A stretch of DNA of 64,000 nt, from contig NZ_JWHL01000014.1 of assembly GCF_018132105.1 (NCBI RefSeq), positions 1 to 64,000 on the forward strand, in the 5' to 3' direction. The notes beneath the pieces are model-generated. The model was given only the letters and a program-made list of their open reading frames with translations. It ran no database searches and was not told the origin of the DNA. The stretch comes from Methanocalculus chunghsingensis (GTDB lineage Archaea; Halobacteriota; Methanomicrobia; Methanomicrobiales; Methanocorpusculaceae). This document shows positions 25,972-35,012 of this stretch, piece by piece. Both the position numbers and the translations under genes were made by a program. How positions within the stretch are numbered: the first letter of the stretch is position 1; each line of letters begins with the position of its first letter.

Positions 25972-26927
25972 GCCGACGCCTCCACACACCCGTCACGAAA
26001 AGTGAGGGAGAGGGAGTACCCGAACTGTTCAAGGAGATGGATCATCGTCTCCGCATGAAGCGTGAGGCGGGAGGTCCTAATCCTACCCCCAGAGATGGCG
26101 AGGTAGATCAGTAACTGATCAAAGAGATAGGAGTCACAATCACATCCAAGCCCGTCACGGTATGCCTCCGCAGCCATTCTCCCAACCTCCTCTGCCGGAA
26201 GCCCCCTCTTCCCGACGGCTGAACCCCCATGACCGGGGCTCCAGACGGTGCATGTCGAGCCGACCCCGGGTCCGGCCTGCCTGACGATCCGGACAGGAAG
26301 ATCACCAACAACCGCAGCTGCTGCAGCTGCCTGCCGTGATGCGACATGATCAGGGAGTCCTGATGAAGCAGATATGATCCCGGCACCAACTGGTGTACAT
26401 GAACCGAGGGGAGCCAGATCGGATGGCAGAACAGTTACGGTGACTGAGCCCCCACCAACCGGATAGTACCCTCTCCTCTCGATCACCAGATCGATCGCAG
26501 CCCCGTGAGCCCGGAGATAGCCAAGAAAGACCTCGTTAAAGTAATCGATGGTCGGACTATTGATCGCCCCGGTTCCTCCGGTAACGGTGATCACGCCGCC
26601 GGTGAAAAGAGCCTGTGGGAGCCATGCTGAGAGGAGCAGCGGAATACTCCCTGCAGTGCCGATATCAATAGCGACCGTCCTCCTCTCAGGGGTACCGGGA
26701 AGAAAGGTACATTCCCGTGATCCCACCGTGACACCCGTCATCCGGGCATGGCAGACGGCGGCAGCAGCCTTCACGGCGGCAACATGCTGGGCAGCAAGGC
26801 CCGGCGGGGAACGGGCAGCCCTGATATCAATAACCCTGATCTCCTCCCCGGTCAGGGATGCCAGGGCGACGGCGGCCCTGACGATCTGGCCACCCCCTTC
26901 AAGCAGGGCGCCGTCGATAACCTTCAT
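25968..26927 (-). CDS. rtcA: RNA 3'-terminal phosphate cyclase
   Basis: This 319-residue enzyme turns RNA 3'-phosphates into 2',3'-cyclic ends using ATP. The sequence shows the family start IDGALLEGGGQIVRAAVALA, RSPPGLAAQHVAAV, GTAGSIPLLL, RRGYYPVGGGSV and the C-terminal HAETMIHLLEQF, where the His is the adenylated nucleophile in studied RtcA enzymes. Length is a little short of the usual ~340. Its start overlaps the prs stop by ATGA, and its stop overlaps the nob1 start in the same way, so three genes are translationally coupled. Confidence 0.93.
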   Translation of the reverse strand: MKVIDGALLEGGGQIVRAAVALASLTGEEIRVIDIRAARSPPGLAAQHVAAVKAAAAVCHARMTGVTVGSRECTFLPGTPERRTVAIDIGTAGSIPLLLSAWLPQALFTGGVITVTGGTGAINSPTIDYFNEVFLGYLRAHGAAIDLVIERRGYYPVGGGSVTVTVLPSDLAPLGSCTPVGAGIISASSGLPDHVASRQAAAAAAVVGDLPVRIVRQAGPGVGSTCTVWSPGHGGSAVGKRGLPAEEVGRMAAEAYRDGLGCDCDSYLFDQLLIYLAISGGRIRTSRLTLHAETMIHLLEQFGYSLSLTFRDGCVEASA

Positions 26928-27769
26928 CGCCTGAGCGCCTCTGCAATGGAGGGAGCCGCAGAGAATTTTGAGCAGCCCCGCTCGATGGTATCACTCGAGG
27001 CAACATCAGAGAACCCCGCAGCGATAAGACGGGCATATCCACCGCTTGAGAAGACACCATGAACACAGGCAGCCTGGATACTCACCGCACCAAGCTCTCC
27101 AAGCATCTGTGATGCAGTTGCTAATGTCCCTCCCGTCGAGATGATGTCATCAACGATAACAACCCTCCTCCCGTTGACATCGAGGTTCTTCGGCTCAATC
27201 CGGACCTCATGACCGGAGAGGCGGGTCTTCTCAAGGAAATCATACTCCCACGCTGCCATGGATGCAACTCCTCTGGCAAATTCCGATGCACCATCATCCG
27301 GAGCAAGGATGAGAGGATCAACAATACCGGTCCGGGAGAGGTACGTCCCGACAGCCGGTGCGATGGAGATGTTCTCTGCAGGCACCCTGAAGTACTGCAG
27401 TACCGCAGGTTCATGGATATTGACTGTGATGATCCGTTGAACACCCCTGCTCAATGCCGAGGCGATCGCCCGGACACTGATCGGCTCGCCCGGATGAAAC
27501 CGTTTATCCTGGCGTGCATATCCCATATAGGGAAGAACCAGGGTTACATCAGATCCCTCACATGCATCGATCAGCAGGAGGAGCTCGACAAAGGCATCAT
27601 TATCAGGTAATGACGAGACGATCACCGTCTCATCATCAAGGTCCAATGCCCGGAGATAGAACTCTCCATCAGGAAACCGGGATACCTTCACCTCACCCAG
27701 AGGGGCGCCCATTTCTTCGGCAACTCTTGCTCCGAGAATCTGGGTTTTTTCCGTGCATACGACCTTCAT
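26924..27769 (-). CDS. prs: Ribose-phosphate pyrophosphokinase (PRPP synthase), archaeal type
   Basis: The 281-residue enzyme makes PRPP from ribose 5-phosphate and ATP, feeding nucleotide and histidine synthesis. Visible landmarks are FPDGEFYLR, YMGYARQDKRFHPGEPIS (the ATP- and metal-binding flexible loop region), the lysine in FLEKTRLSG and the PRPP loop VVIVDDIISTGGT. The short length without the long bacterial N-terminal segment is normal for class III archaeal enzymes. It heads a four-gene minus-strand operon. Its promoter is shared with the divergent lonB gene. Confidence 0.95.
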   Translation of the reverse strand: MKVVCTEKTQILGARVAEEMGAPLGEVKVSRFPDGEFYLRALDLDDETVIVSSLPDNDAFVELLLLIDACEGSDVTLVLPYMGYARQDKRFHPGEPISVRAIASALSRGVQRIITVNIHEPAVLQYFRVPAENISIAPAVGTYLSRTGIVDPLILAPDDGASEFARGVASMAAWEYDFLEKTRLSGHEVRIEPKNLDVNGRRVVIVDDIISTGGTLATASQMLGELGAVSIQAACVHGVFSSGGYARLIAAGFSDVASSDTIERGCSKFSAAPSIAEALRR

Positions 27770-27812
27770 ATTACGTATCTCCCTGTACTGAAACTACTTA
27801 AACTATTGACCT

Positions 27813-27825
27813 GCTATATATAAGC
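27813..27825. promoter_or_regulatory. Symmetric TATA element between divergent prs and lonB
   Basis: GCTATATATAAGC is the only good TATA box in the 85-base gap and reads nearly the same on both strands. Taking 27 bases to the start site, plus-strand transcription would begin near 27847, eight bases before the lonB ATG. Minus-strand transcription would begin near 27793, 24 bases before the prs ATG, leaving room for GGGAGAT as ribosome site. Confidence 0.5.
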
Positions 27826-27854
27826 ATTCAACGTTTCGTGAGGTATACTTCAGA

Positions 27855-29783
27855 ATGGATACGGTAAAACTGACTGATGAGCCGGTGGCGGATCAGGATG
27901 AGGAAGGACTCTTCGGTGAGATCGACCTTGTCACAACGGCGGATATCGAAGTACCCCAGTCTCTCATCGATCAGGTGATCGGTCAGGAGCAGGCAGTCGA
28001 GGTGATCAGAAAGGCAGCGATCCAGCGACGGCATGTGATGATGATCGGAACACCAGGTACCGGCAAGTCGATGCTTGCAAAGGCGATGTCCGAGCTTCTG
28101 CCAAAAGAGGAGATGCAGGACATTCTCGTCTATCCAAACTCTGATGATAATAACAACCCCCTCATCCGGACCGTACCATCCGGCAGGGGAAAAGAGATCG
28201 TCGGCGCACATAAGATGGATGCACGAAAGCGGGCACAATGGCGAAATATGCTGATGCTGATGATCGTCTTTGGTATCATCGGATATGCCCTCATCTCAGG
28301 GATGCTCCTCATGGGTATCATCGCTGTTGCCTTCATCTTCCTCGCTTTCAGGACGATGATGCCACGCGACGATGTGATGGTGCCAAAACTCCTTGTATCA
28401 ACCAGCAAAGATGCAAAAGCCCCGTTCATCGATGCGACAGGATCCCAGGCAGGAGCTCTCCTCGGCGATGTCCGCCACGACCCGTTCCAGTCAGGAGGTC
28501 TTGAGACCCCGTCCCACGACCGTGTCGAGGCAGGCGCCATTCACCGTTCGCATAAAGGAGTTCTCTTCATCGATGAGATCAACACCCTCACCCCGCATTC
28601 GCAACAGAACCTCCTTACCGCCCTTCAGGAGGGAGAATTCCCGATCACCGGGCAGAGCGAGCGTTCAAGCGGTGCAATGGTCAGGACCGAGCCGGTTCCC
28701 TGCAGGTTTGTCATGATCGCCGCAGGTAATCTCGATGCAATGCAGGGGATGCATCCAGCCCTCAGATCCCGTATCCGTGGGTACGGGTATGAGGTCTACA
28801 TGAAGGAGACGATCGATGATACCCCGAAGAACCGGGAGAAGTTCATCAGGTTCATCGCCCAGGAGGTCAAAAATGACGGGAAGATCCCGCCATTTGACCG
28901 CAGTGCCATCAGCGAAGTCATTCGGGAAGCACGGAGGCGGTCGAACCGGAAGGGGCATCTCACCCTCAAACTCCGTGATCTTGGCGGTCTTGTCCGTGTC
29001 GCCGGGGATATCGCACGGGGAGAAGGTGCTGAGGTGACGACCGCTCAGCATGTCATCGCCGCAAAAGAGACAGCCCGTTCAGTCGAAGACCAGATCTCAG
29101 ACGAGTACATCAGGCGGAGCCGGGACTATGATCTCACCATCGTCTCCGGAACAGCCATCGGGAAGGTCAACGGGCTTGCCGTGATGGGGAGTGACTCGGG
29201 ATCGGTCCTTCCGATCGTCGCTGAAGTGACCCCCGCACAGGGGGCATCCGGGACGGTCATCGCAACCGGTCTCTTAAAGGAGATTGCACAGGAGTCGATC
29301 AAAAACGTCTCTGCAATCCTGAAGAAGTTCACCGGGAAGGATATCAGGAATATCGATATCCATGTCCAGTTCATCGGCACGTACCAGGGTGTAGAAGGCG
29401 ACTCGGCATCCGTCTCGGTGGCAACAGCGGTCATCTCAGCGATCGAAGGCATCCCGGTCAGGCAGGATGTTGCAATGACCGGATCACTCTCGGTCAGGGG
29501 GGATGTCCTCCCTATCGGAGGTGTCACCTATAAGATCGAGGCGGCGGCAAAAGCAGGGATCAAACAGGTCTTCATCCCGGCATCAAATCTGGGGGATGTC
29601 CTCATCGAGAACCGATATAAAAGTATGATAGAGATCATTCCGGTCTCCCATATCGAAGAGATCCTTGAGCGTGCTCTCGTCCCCGAGAACCGGGAAGGCT
29701 TCCTTGTCAAACTCAGGAAGCTCGCCGAACATGCCGTCCAGCCCCAGAAATCACAGAGCCAGACCGAACCAGGTGTTGCATAA
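27855..29783 (+). CDS. lonB: Membrane-anchored ATP-dependent Lon protease, archaeal LonB type
   Basis: The 642-residue protein has a split AAA+ domain with Walker A GTPGTGKS (residues ~65-72). Two transmembrane helices are inserted at ~131-171, followed by Walker B LFIDEIN and a sensor region. The C-terminal protease domain has the catalytic dyad Ser517 in EGDSAS and Lys560 in GVTYKIEAA. The spacing of 43 residues equals that in bacterial Lon. The helices hold the hexamer at the inner face of the membrane, as known for archaeal LonB. It degrades unfolded and regulatory proteins. Two bases separate it from tldD, suggesting a proteolysis operon. Confidence 0.96.
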   Translation: MDTVKLTDEPVADQDEEGLFGEIDLVTTADIEVPQSLIDQVIGQEQAVEVIRKAAIQRRHVMMIGTPGTGKSMLAKAMSELLPKEEMQDILVYPNSDDNNNPLIRTVPSGRGKEIVGAHKMDARKRAQWRNMLMLMIVFGIIGYALISGMLLMGIIAVAFIFLAFRTMMPRDDVMVPKLLVSTSKDAKAPFIDATGSQAGALLGDVRHDPFQSGGLETPSHDRVEAGAIHRSHKGVLFIDEINTLTPHSQQNLLTALQEGEFPITGQSERSSGAMVRTEPVPCRFVMIAAGNLDAMQGMHPALRSRIRGYGYEVYMKETIDDTPKNREKFIRFIAQEVKNDGKIPPFDRSAISEVIREARRRSNRKGHLTLKLRDLGGLVRVAGDIARGEGAEVTTAQHVIAAKETARSVEDQISDEYIRRSRDYDLTIVSGTAIGKVNGLAVMGSDSGSVLPIVAEVTPAQGASGTVIATGLLKEIAQESIKNVSAILKKFTGKDIRNIDIHVQFIGTYQGVEGDSASVSVATAVISAIEGIPVRQDVAMTGSLSVRGDVLPIGGVTYKIEAAAKAGIKQVFIPASNLGDVLIENRYKSMIEIIPVSHIEEILERALVPENREGFLVKLRKLAEHAVQPQKSQSQTEPGVA

Positions 29784-29785
29784 CA

Positions 29786-31123
29786 ATGGATACAAACCTC
29801 AGGTACTGGGATCTCCGGTATGTCAGCGGAGAGCATACAGGAATAGATATCGATAACAGAGATATTGAGGCTGCAGGCGTCTCTTTCTTCTCAAAGGCGG
29901 TCATCCGTGCCCTCGGCCCGAAAGGGTGGGGAATCGTGACCGTCTCCCCCTTTGACCCTGATGATCGGGCCTCGCTCTCTGCGTACCTCAGCCGGGCAGA
30001 AAAAGCTGCAGTAGTCACCCGGGAGGACGTCGTCCTTGCAGACGCAGAGAACCGGAAACCCCTTCCTGTTCCTTCGATGAAGGAGGATCCCCGTGAGGTA
30101 TCCCTCGAGGAGAAGGCGGCACTCCTGATGGAGATCACACAGGCAGCCTCCCTTCCTGGTATTACCAGCACCCGTGGCACCTATACCGAGCGGAACGAGA
30201 CGGTCTTCTTCCTCGACTCGACCGGATATGAGACCTCGCATACCATCTGCAGATCAGGCTTCTCTGTGATGGCTGTTGCAAAACGCAACGGAATGATGGA
30301 GATGGGATATGTCCGCGATCATACGATTGACGGACTCAATATCAGGCACAGGGGATCTGACGGAGAGAAGGCCGGAAAACGTGCGGTTGCACTCCTTGAT
30401 GCAAAGAAGCCGAAGGGAGGACGGATGCGGGCGGTTCTTGATCCGGAACTGGGTGGTGTCTTTGCCCATGAAGCGGTCGGCCATGCAAGCGAGGGAGATC
30501 TCGTCAAGGAAGGTGCATCTGTTCTTGGGAATCGGATCGGTGAAGCGATCGGAAGCCCGGTCGTCACGATCATCGATGATCCGACCCTCAGATCATTTGG
30601 ATTTGAGCCGATCGATGCTGAAGGGATCGGGGGTGCACGGACCGCGATTATCGAAGGCGGCATCCTGAAGCGGTACATCCATTCACGTGAGACCCTTGCA
30701 GCAGTCGGATCCGGAGATGCGGGCCATGCACGGGCGATGCCGGGCAATGTCCCGATCGTCCGGATGAGCAACACCTTCATTGCAGAGGGAGATGCCAGCT
30801 ACGATGAGATCGTCGAGGAATGCCGGGATGGCATTCTCCTTGCGGGGTCCCGTGGCGGCCAGGTCGATCCTGGCCGTGGCGTCTTCCAGTTCAATGCCGA
30901 GTACGGATATCTCATCGAAGGGGGCGAGTTGAAGGAGATGGTTAAGGATGTCTCACTCTCTGGCGAGATACTCCAGACACTCCACACAATAGCCCTCTGT
31001 GGAAATGATCTCCGGATGCATCCGGGATATTGTGGAAAAGGGGGACAGAGCGTCCCTGTATCGGACGGGTCACCCCATCTTCTCCTTGAAGAAGCGATCA
31101 TCGGAGGAAGTGGCGATGTTTGA
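29786..31123 (+). CDS. tldD: TldD-family metalloprotease subunit
   Basis: The 445-residue protein carries the HExxxH zinc motif HEAVGH (His228-His233), which marks the catalytic TldD subunit of the TldD/TldE heterodimer. Other family segments are GMMEMGYVRDHTIDG, RGGQVDPGRGVFQFNAEYGY and the late HPGYCGKGGQSVPVSDGSPH. Known TldD/E complexes clip unfolded peptides and process peptide antibiotics. It begins two bases after lonB and overlaps the tldE-like gene by eight bases, so the three are likely co-expressed. Confidence 0.93.
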   Translation: MDTNLRYWDLRYVSGEHTGIDIDNRDIEAAGVSFFSKAVIRALGPKGWGIVTVSPFDPDDRASLSAYLSRAEKAAVVTREDVVLADAENRKPLPVPSMKEDPREVSLEEKAALLMEITQAASLPGITSTRGTYTERNETVFFLDSTGYETSHTICRSGFSVMAVAKRNGMMEMGYVRDHTIDGLNIRHRGSDGEKAGKRAVALLDAKKPKGGRMRAVLDPELGGVFAHEAVGHASEGDLVKEGASVLGNRIGEAIGSPVVTIIDDPTLRSFGFEPIDAEGIGGARTAIIEGGILKRYIHSRETLAAVGSGDAGHARAMPGNVPIVRMSNTFIAEGDASYDEIVEECRDGILLAGSRGGQVDPGRGVFQFNAEYGYLIEGGELKEMVKDVSLSGEILQTLHTIALCGNDLRMHPGYCGKGGQSVPVSDGSPHLLLEEAIIGGSGDV

Positions 31124-32408
31124 AGGCATTGAAGACGATATCATCGAATATGGGATGGGTATCGTCGATGAAGTTGAGGTCGCCTGCATCAGAAGTGAGA
31201 GCGTCTCGATTGAGTTGAAGAAGACGGTACCGGCTCATGCAGGAGAATCCTATGGCACCGGTCTCATCATCAGGGTCATCGATGGCGGAAGGATCGGATC
31301 ATCGAGCACAAGCAGCCCGGATACATGGCGTTCCTGCCTCGATCAGGCAATAGCAAGCGCCCGCCTGGCAGAGGCAGTCCCATGGGGAGGTCTCCCCGGA
31401 CCGGTTCCACTCCCAGGTGAACCGCTTGCATTCGATCCATCGGTCAGGCTCAATCCGGATGTTGCCCTCTCCTTCTGTAACGACCTTCTCAAAGGTGCAG
31501 AAGAGTATCCCGAAGCAATGGTTGTCGGGGGCGGGGCAGGTTTTTCACTCAGTACCGTCCTCCTTGCAAACTCTGCCGGAATCAGCTACCACGAAGAGCA
31601 TAGTTCGGTCTCCGCATCCCTTGAAGCGATCGCGGATCAGTCCACTGGTTTTGAGTATGACAGATCAGCCTTCATGGACATCGATCCCCATGCAATTGGA
31701 CGGACGGCGGCTGAACTGGCAACAGGATCCAGAAATGGTGTCCCGATGACAACCGGAACCTATGATCTCCTCTTCTCACCGATGGCATTCGCAAGCCTCG
31801 CCGCATCCCTCCTTCAGTCAGCGCTGAACGGAAGAAATGTCCATCTGGGAAGATCCTTCCTTGCAGGCAAGCTCGGAGAGGTGATCGCATCGGAAGATCT
31901 GACCGTCACCGATGATCCCTTCTACCAGGGCGGCCTTGGAAGTACCCGGTTCGATGCAGAAGGTGTCCCCACATCAAAGATAGACCTCATCAAAGATGGT
32001 ATCCTGACATCCTACCTCTATGATCTCAAGACCGCATACCGGTTTGGGACGAAGAGCACCGGAAACGCATCACATGGCGGTCCGGGCGGGGGGATCGGGA
32101 TAGGGATTCATAATATGATCTTTGATGCCGAACGGATGGCTGAGCCGGGTGAGGGAAGATGCGTCTATATCCACGATGTCATCGGCGCCCATACCGCCAA
32201 CCCGCTCACCGGAGACTTCTCGGTCGAAGTACAGAACTCTTTCTTCATGAAAGACGGAGAGAAAGGCGATCCCATCAGAAAAGCGATGCTTGCCGGAAAT
32301 ATCTTTGAGATGCTCGGAAAGATCGTCGGGATGGGGGAGACGCCACGCCGGATCGGATCGGTCATCGTTCCACCAGTCCGGGTTTCGGATATGCGGCTCG
32401 TCGGGTAG
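31116..32408 (+). CDS. pmbA: TldE/PmbA homologue, partner of TldD
   Basis: 430 residues from the ATG at 31116 (MFEGIEDDIIEYGMG). An in-frame extension to 30999 would read through tldD and is rejected. The protein has the TldE fold features (SVSASLEAIADQSTGFEYD, FLAGKLGEVIASEDLTVTDD, a glycine-rich HGGPGGGIG). It lacks the HExxxH motif, as expected for the non-catalytic subunit that closes the active site. The pair would form a heterodimeric peptidase in the cytoplasm. A hairpin and T run after the stop probably end the operon. Confidence 0.92.
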   Translation: MFEGIEDDIIEYGMGIVDEVEVACIRSESVSIELKKTVPAHAGESYGTGLIIRVIDGGRIGSSSTSSPDTWRSCLDQAIASARLAEAVPWGGLPGPVPLPGEPLAFDPSVRLNPDVALSFCNDLLKGAEEYPEAMVVGGGAGFSLSTVLLANSAGISYHEEHSSVSASLEAIADQSTGFEYDRSAFMDIDPHAIGRTAAELATGSRNGVPMTTGTYDLLFSPMAFASLAASLLQSALNGRNVHLGRSFLAGKLGEVIASEDLTVTDDPFYQGGLGSTRFDAEGVPTSKIDLIKDGILTSYLYDLKTAYRFGTKSTGNASHGGPGGGIGIGIHNMIFDAERMAEPGEGRCVYIHDVIGAHTANPLTGDFSVEVQNSFFMKDGEKGDPIRKAMLAGNIFEMLGKIVGMGETPRRIGSVIVPPVRVSDMRLVG

Positions 32409-32413
32409 AGAGA

Positions 32414-32436
32414 CAGGCATCCCTGCCACCTTTTTT
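32414..32436 (+). terminator. Hairpin and T6 run after the lonB-tldD-tldE operon
   Basis: GGCA at 32416-32419 and TGCC at 32424-32427 can pair around TCCC, followed three bases later by six T residues (32431-32436). The position six bases after the tldE-like stop fits termination. Archaeal terminators need mainly the T run. Confidence 0.5.
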
Positions 32437-32501
32437 CCCCAGATCTATCATCAGACAAACATTATCTTTTAAACAAAGAAGACGAGATCAGTCTGGTTTT
32501 C

Positions 32502-33281
32502 ATGATGAAGAAGATTCTGCAACGCTGGTGTACGGATCATGAGATTCCCCTTATGGGGGTGGCGGATGCAACGAGGTGGAGAGGAGAGGTTCCGGAGGAG
32601 TACCACCCGGATTCGATCTATCCGGGATGCAGATCTGTCATCGTCATCGGCCTCCCCATCCATCTCCCATCCCTCGAATCATCGCCATCAATTCAGTACG
32701 CGGAGATGTACAGAACCGTCAATTCCCTCCTTGACCAGTACACCTACCGGATAGCAGAACGGCTCAACCAGGCCGGCTTCCCCTCCGTCTCGATCCCACG
32801 GGATGGATATGGAGGAATTGAGGCGTTGATCAAAAATCCGGTCGCCTTCTTCTCACACCGCCATGCAGCATACCTCGCCGGCCTTGGGACATTCGGGCTG
32901 AATAATATGGTCCTCACACCAGCGTATGGCCCACGGGTCAGGTTCGGATCGGTCCTGACAACAGCTGTCATCGAACCCGATCCCATCCGGGAAGACGAGC
33001 TCTGCACCCGGTGCATGGAATGTGTCACAGCCTGCCCTGTCAGAGCCGTCAGTTCAGAGGGGTATCCGGAAGGAAAGACAAATAAACAGGCATGTGCGAA
33101 ATACAGCGCCTCACTCTCCCGGAAGGGTATCTCCCCCTGTGGCATCTGTATCAAGGTCTGCCCGATCGGATCAGATCGTATCCTGTACGGGAGGGAAGAT
33201 ACCGGAATCTACCGGAAGGAAGGAGGAGATCCCGCCCTGCAGAGAGCCTGGGAGCATATCAGGCGGCATGGAGCCCTTTAA
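32502..33281 (+). CDS. QueG-like 4Fe-4S oxidoreductase (epoxyqueuosine reductase-related)
   Basis: The 259-residue protein resembles the core of epoxyqueuosine reductase. It has a nucleotide or cobalamin-binding-like N-half with SVIVIGLPI and AYLAGLGTFGLNNMVLTPAYGPRVRFG, then ferredoxin-type clusters CTRCMECVTACP and CGICIKVCP. It is shorter than bacterial QueG (~350), lacking the C-terminal repeats. Archaea use archaeosine and queuosine chemistry varies, so the substrate may differ; related methanogen proteins are often annotated only as Fe-S reductases. Its end overlaps the convergent KaiC-like gene by four bases. Confidence 0.7.
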   Translation: MMKKILQRWCTDHEIPLMGVADATRWRGEVPEEYHPDSIYPGCRSVIVIGLPIHLPSLESSPSIQYAEMYRTVNSLLDQYTYRIAERLNQAGFPSVSIPRDGYGGIEALIKNPVAFFSHRHAAYLAGLGTFGLNNMVLTPAYGPRVRFGSVLTTAVIEPDPIREDELCTRCMECVTACPVRAVSSEGYPEGKTNKQACAKYSASLSRKGISPCGICIKVCPIGSDRILYGREDTGIYRKEGGDPALQRAWEHIRRHGAL

Positions 33282-34057
33282 AAGACACTCGCCTCAGAGT
33301 AGACGATAACATCGTCAGGCTGGATCTCATATGGCTTGATCTCCCGTGAGTGCTGGGACCGCCGCATCTTCACCACCTCAACCGCAAGGTGGGTCCCGGA
33401 GAGATCACTTGCCCGGACATACCGGAGCAGCACAACGCAGTCGACGAGATACTCAACCAGCCCGTATTTGCTCGCATAGGGGATCTGTGTATCGGTCTCG
33501 CTTGTCAGCACCAGGGTACAGTTCTCATCCCGCATCATCTCAACGAACCGGAACATCTCAAGCCTCCGGGTCGCCTCATCCGGGAGGAGACCCTCAAAGA
33601 GGGAGATGGGATCGATGACGACCCGTGATGCTTTCGTCTCCCTGATAAGGGCAGGAATATCGTTCTTGATGCTGTTGATGGCAAGCGTGAAATCCGTCGG
33701 ATCCAGTTTTATCAGAAAGAAGGTCTTATTCAGGTAGGTATCAATATCATATCCTCTCCGCCTGATACTCTCCATGATCATCTCTGCCCGTTCATCAAGG
33801 CTGATAAAGACACAGGTCTCTCCTTTGAGAAGCCCTTCAAAAATAAAGCTGATGGCGAAGGTGGTCTTCCCTGTACCGTATGTTCCGATGAGAGACGAGA
33901 CCGAATCCTTGATCAGTCCACCACCGAGCATCTCGTCGAGACCTTCTATCCCGATTTTTATCCTTTTTTCGTCTCTTCCACCCGCCTGTCCTGAAGATCG
34001 GCTCTGCGTTATCTCTTGTACAGGCTCATCCATAAGTGCCGAGAAATCATCTTCCAC
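33278..34057 (-). CDS. KaiC/FlaH-like RecA-superfamily ATPase
   Basis: A 259-residue single-domain KaiC-family ATPase with Walker A GTYGTGKTT, catalytic glutamates in FISLDERAE, Walker B RVVIDPISLF and the terminal KMRRSQHSREIKPYEI typical of KaiC-like modules. The N-terminal ~35 residues are polar and probably flexible. The GTG start at 34057 directly follows the stop of the next gene upstream, 34058-34915. The same two-gene strand lies divergent to a FlaI/FlaJ-like pair; archaellum motors contain a KaiC-like protein, FlaH. A role in that machine is plausible, but signal transduction is the other common context for this family. Confidence 0.85.
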   Translation of the reverse strand: MEDDFSALMDEPVQEITQSRSSGQAGGRDEKRIKIGIEGLDEMLGGGLIKDSVSSLIGTYGTGKTTFAISFIFEGLLKGETCVFISLDERAEMIMESIRRRGYDIDTYLNKTFFLIKLDPTDFTLAINSIKNDIPALIRETKASRVVIDPISLFEGLLPDEATRRLEMFRFVEMMRDENCTLVLTSETDTQIPYASKYGLVEYLVDCVVLLRYVRASDLSGTHLAVEVVKMRRSQHSREIKPYEIQPDDVIVYSEASVF

Positions 34058-34915
34058 TCAGATCACCATCCTGATATTTGCCACCTCAAATCCAGTGGCA
34101 TCGCTGATTTTTACCGCAAACTTGACGAGATCCCGCTCTTCAAGATACGGCATCACTCCACGAAACTTCAGGAAATACATCGTTCTCTGCCGCCGCTGAG
34201 CCGAGCTCTCCTCCCATTGGAAGAGAATGACGGCATCGGCGGCATCACAGATCTCCAGCTCCCGGGAGGGATCAACGATACCACGTGCGAGATGGAGGAG
34301 AATCGTCGTATTCCATGTCTTCGCAACCCTCTGAAGACCATGAAGAAAGGCGACAAGGTTCTTCCATCGTAAGGGATCGGTGTGGAGGCCTGCAAGATCG
34401 GTGAGGGAGTCGATGACAACTAGTCCGTTCTTCTTCCCTGCACCGAGTTCACCGATAAGGTCAGATAAGATGTTGTCATTCTCTGCCTTCTTCCGCTGCA
34501 TCCGTGCAATAATACCTTCCTGGCTGTCATACCAGGTGGCAGGGACGATACTCCGGTCAAAGTATCCGCCTGAAAGATCCGAGAAGGCGACCTTCCCGGG
34601 GATTCCGGATGTGAGATCACCCTTAAATGAGCTGGTTATCTCCCTGACAATATCCTCTTTTGTCCGGGTGATACTGATATAGCGAATCTCCTCAGGAACG
34701 ACATATCCGGTTGCCGGGCTTTCTCCCATCCGGGAATGGCTGATAAGTGAGGTATAGGCAAATTCAGCACTTCCTGCACCAATATCAGAGAGAAGGAGGA
34801 TGAGCGATCCGGGTATCACGCCTCCGTTTAACACCGGATCAAGTGATGCAATCCCGGTCGGCATCCGGCTAACTGTGTCTTCAGGCATATAATAGTTCCC
34901 CACAAGAGATCCCAT
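34058..34915 (-). CDS. KaiC/RAD55-like protein with a degenerate Walker A motif
   Basis: The 285-residue protein has the KaiC-like start MPTGIASLDPVLNGGVIPGS, but where the P-loop should be it reads LLSDIGAGSAEF, without the GK-S/T pair. The Walker B-like strand NGLVVIDSLTDLAGL and the later ATWN-type strand TTILLHLARG remain. It probably cannot bind ATP in the usual way and may be a structural or regulatory partner of the intact ATPase encoded next. The two genes touch (stop TGA followed at once by GTG), suggesting fixed stoichiometry. Confidence 0.75.
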   Translation of the reverse strand: MGSLVGNYYMPEDTVSRMPTGIASLDPVLNGGVIPGSLILLLSDIGAGSAEFAYTSLISHSRMGESPATGYVVPEEIRYISITRTKEDIVREITSSFKGDLTSGIPGKVAFSDLSGGYFDRSIVPATWYDSQEGIIARMQRKKAENDNILSDLIGELGAGKKNGLVVIDSLTDLAGLHTDPLRWKNLVAFLHGLQRVAKTWNTTILLHLARGIVDPSRELEICDAADAVILFQWEESSAQRRQRTMYFLKFRGVMPYLEERDLVKFAVKISDATGFEVANIRMVI

Positions 34916-35012
34916 AATTCATGGGATCCACAATTTCTAAGGATAAGATATATCCCTTTGTGAGATAAGCATACCTGTAATAGCGGAGATTGGACCGTTC
35001 AATGGGGTAATA

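Noticed and set aside
30999-31115. N-terminal extension of the TldE-like protein
   Set aside because: These 39 codons read through the end of tldD in a second frame. The ATG at 31116 gives a normal start and an eight-base overlap.
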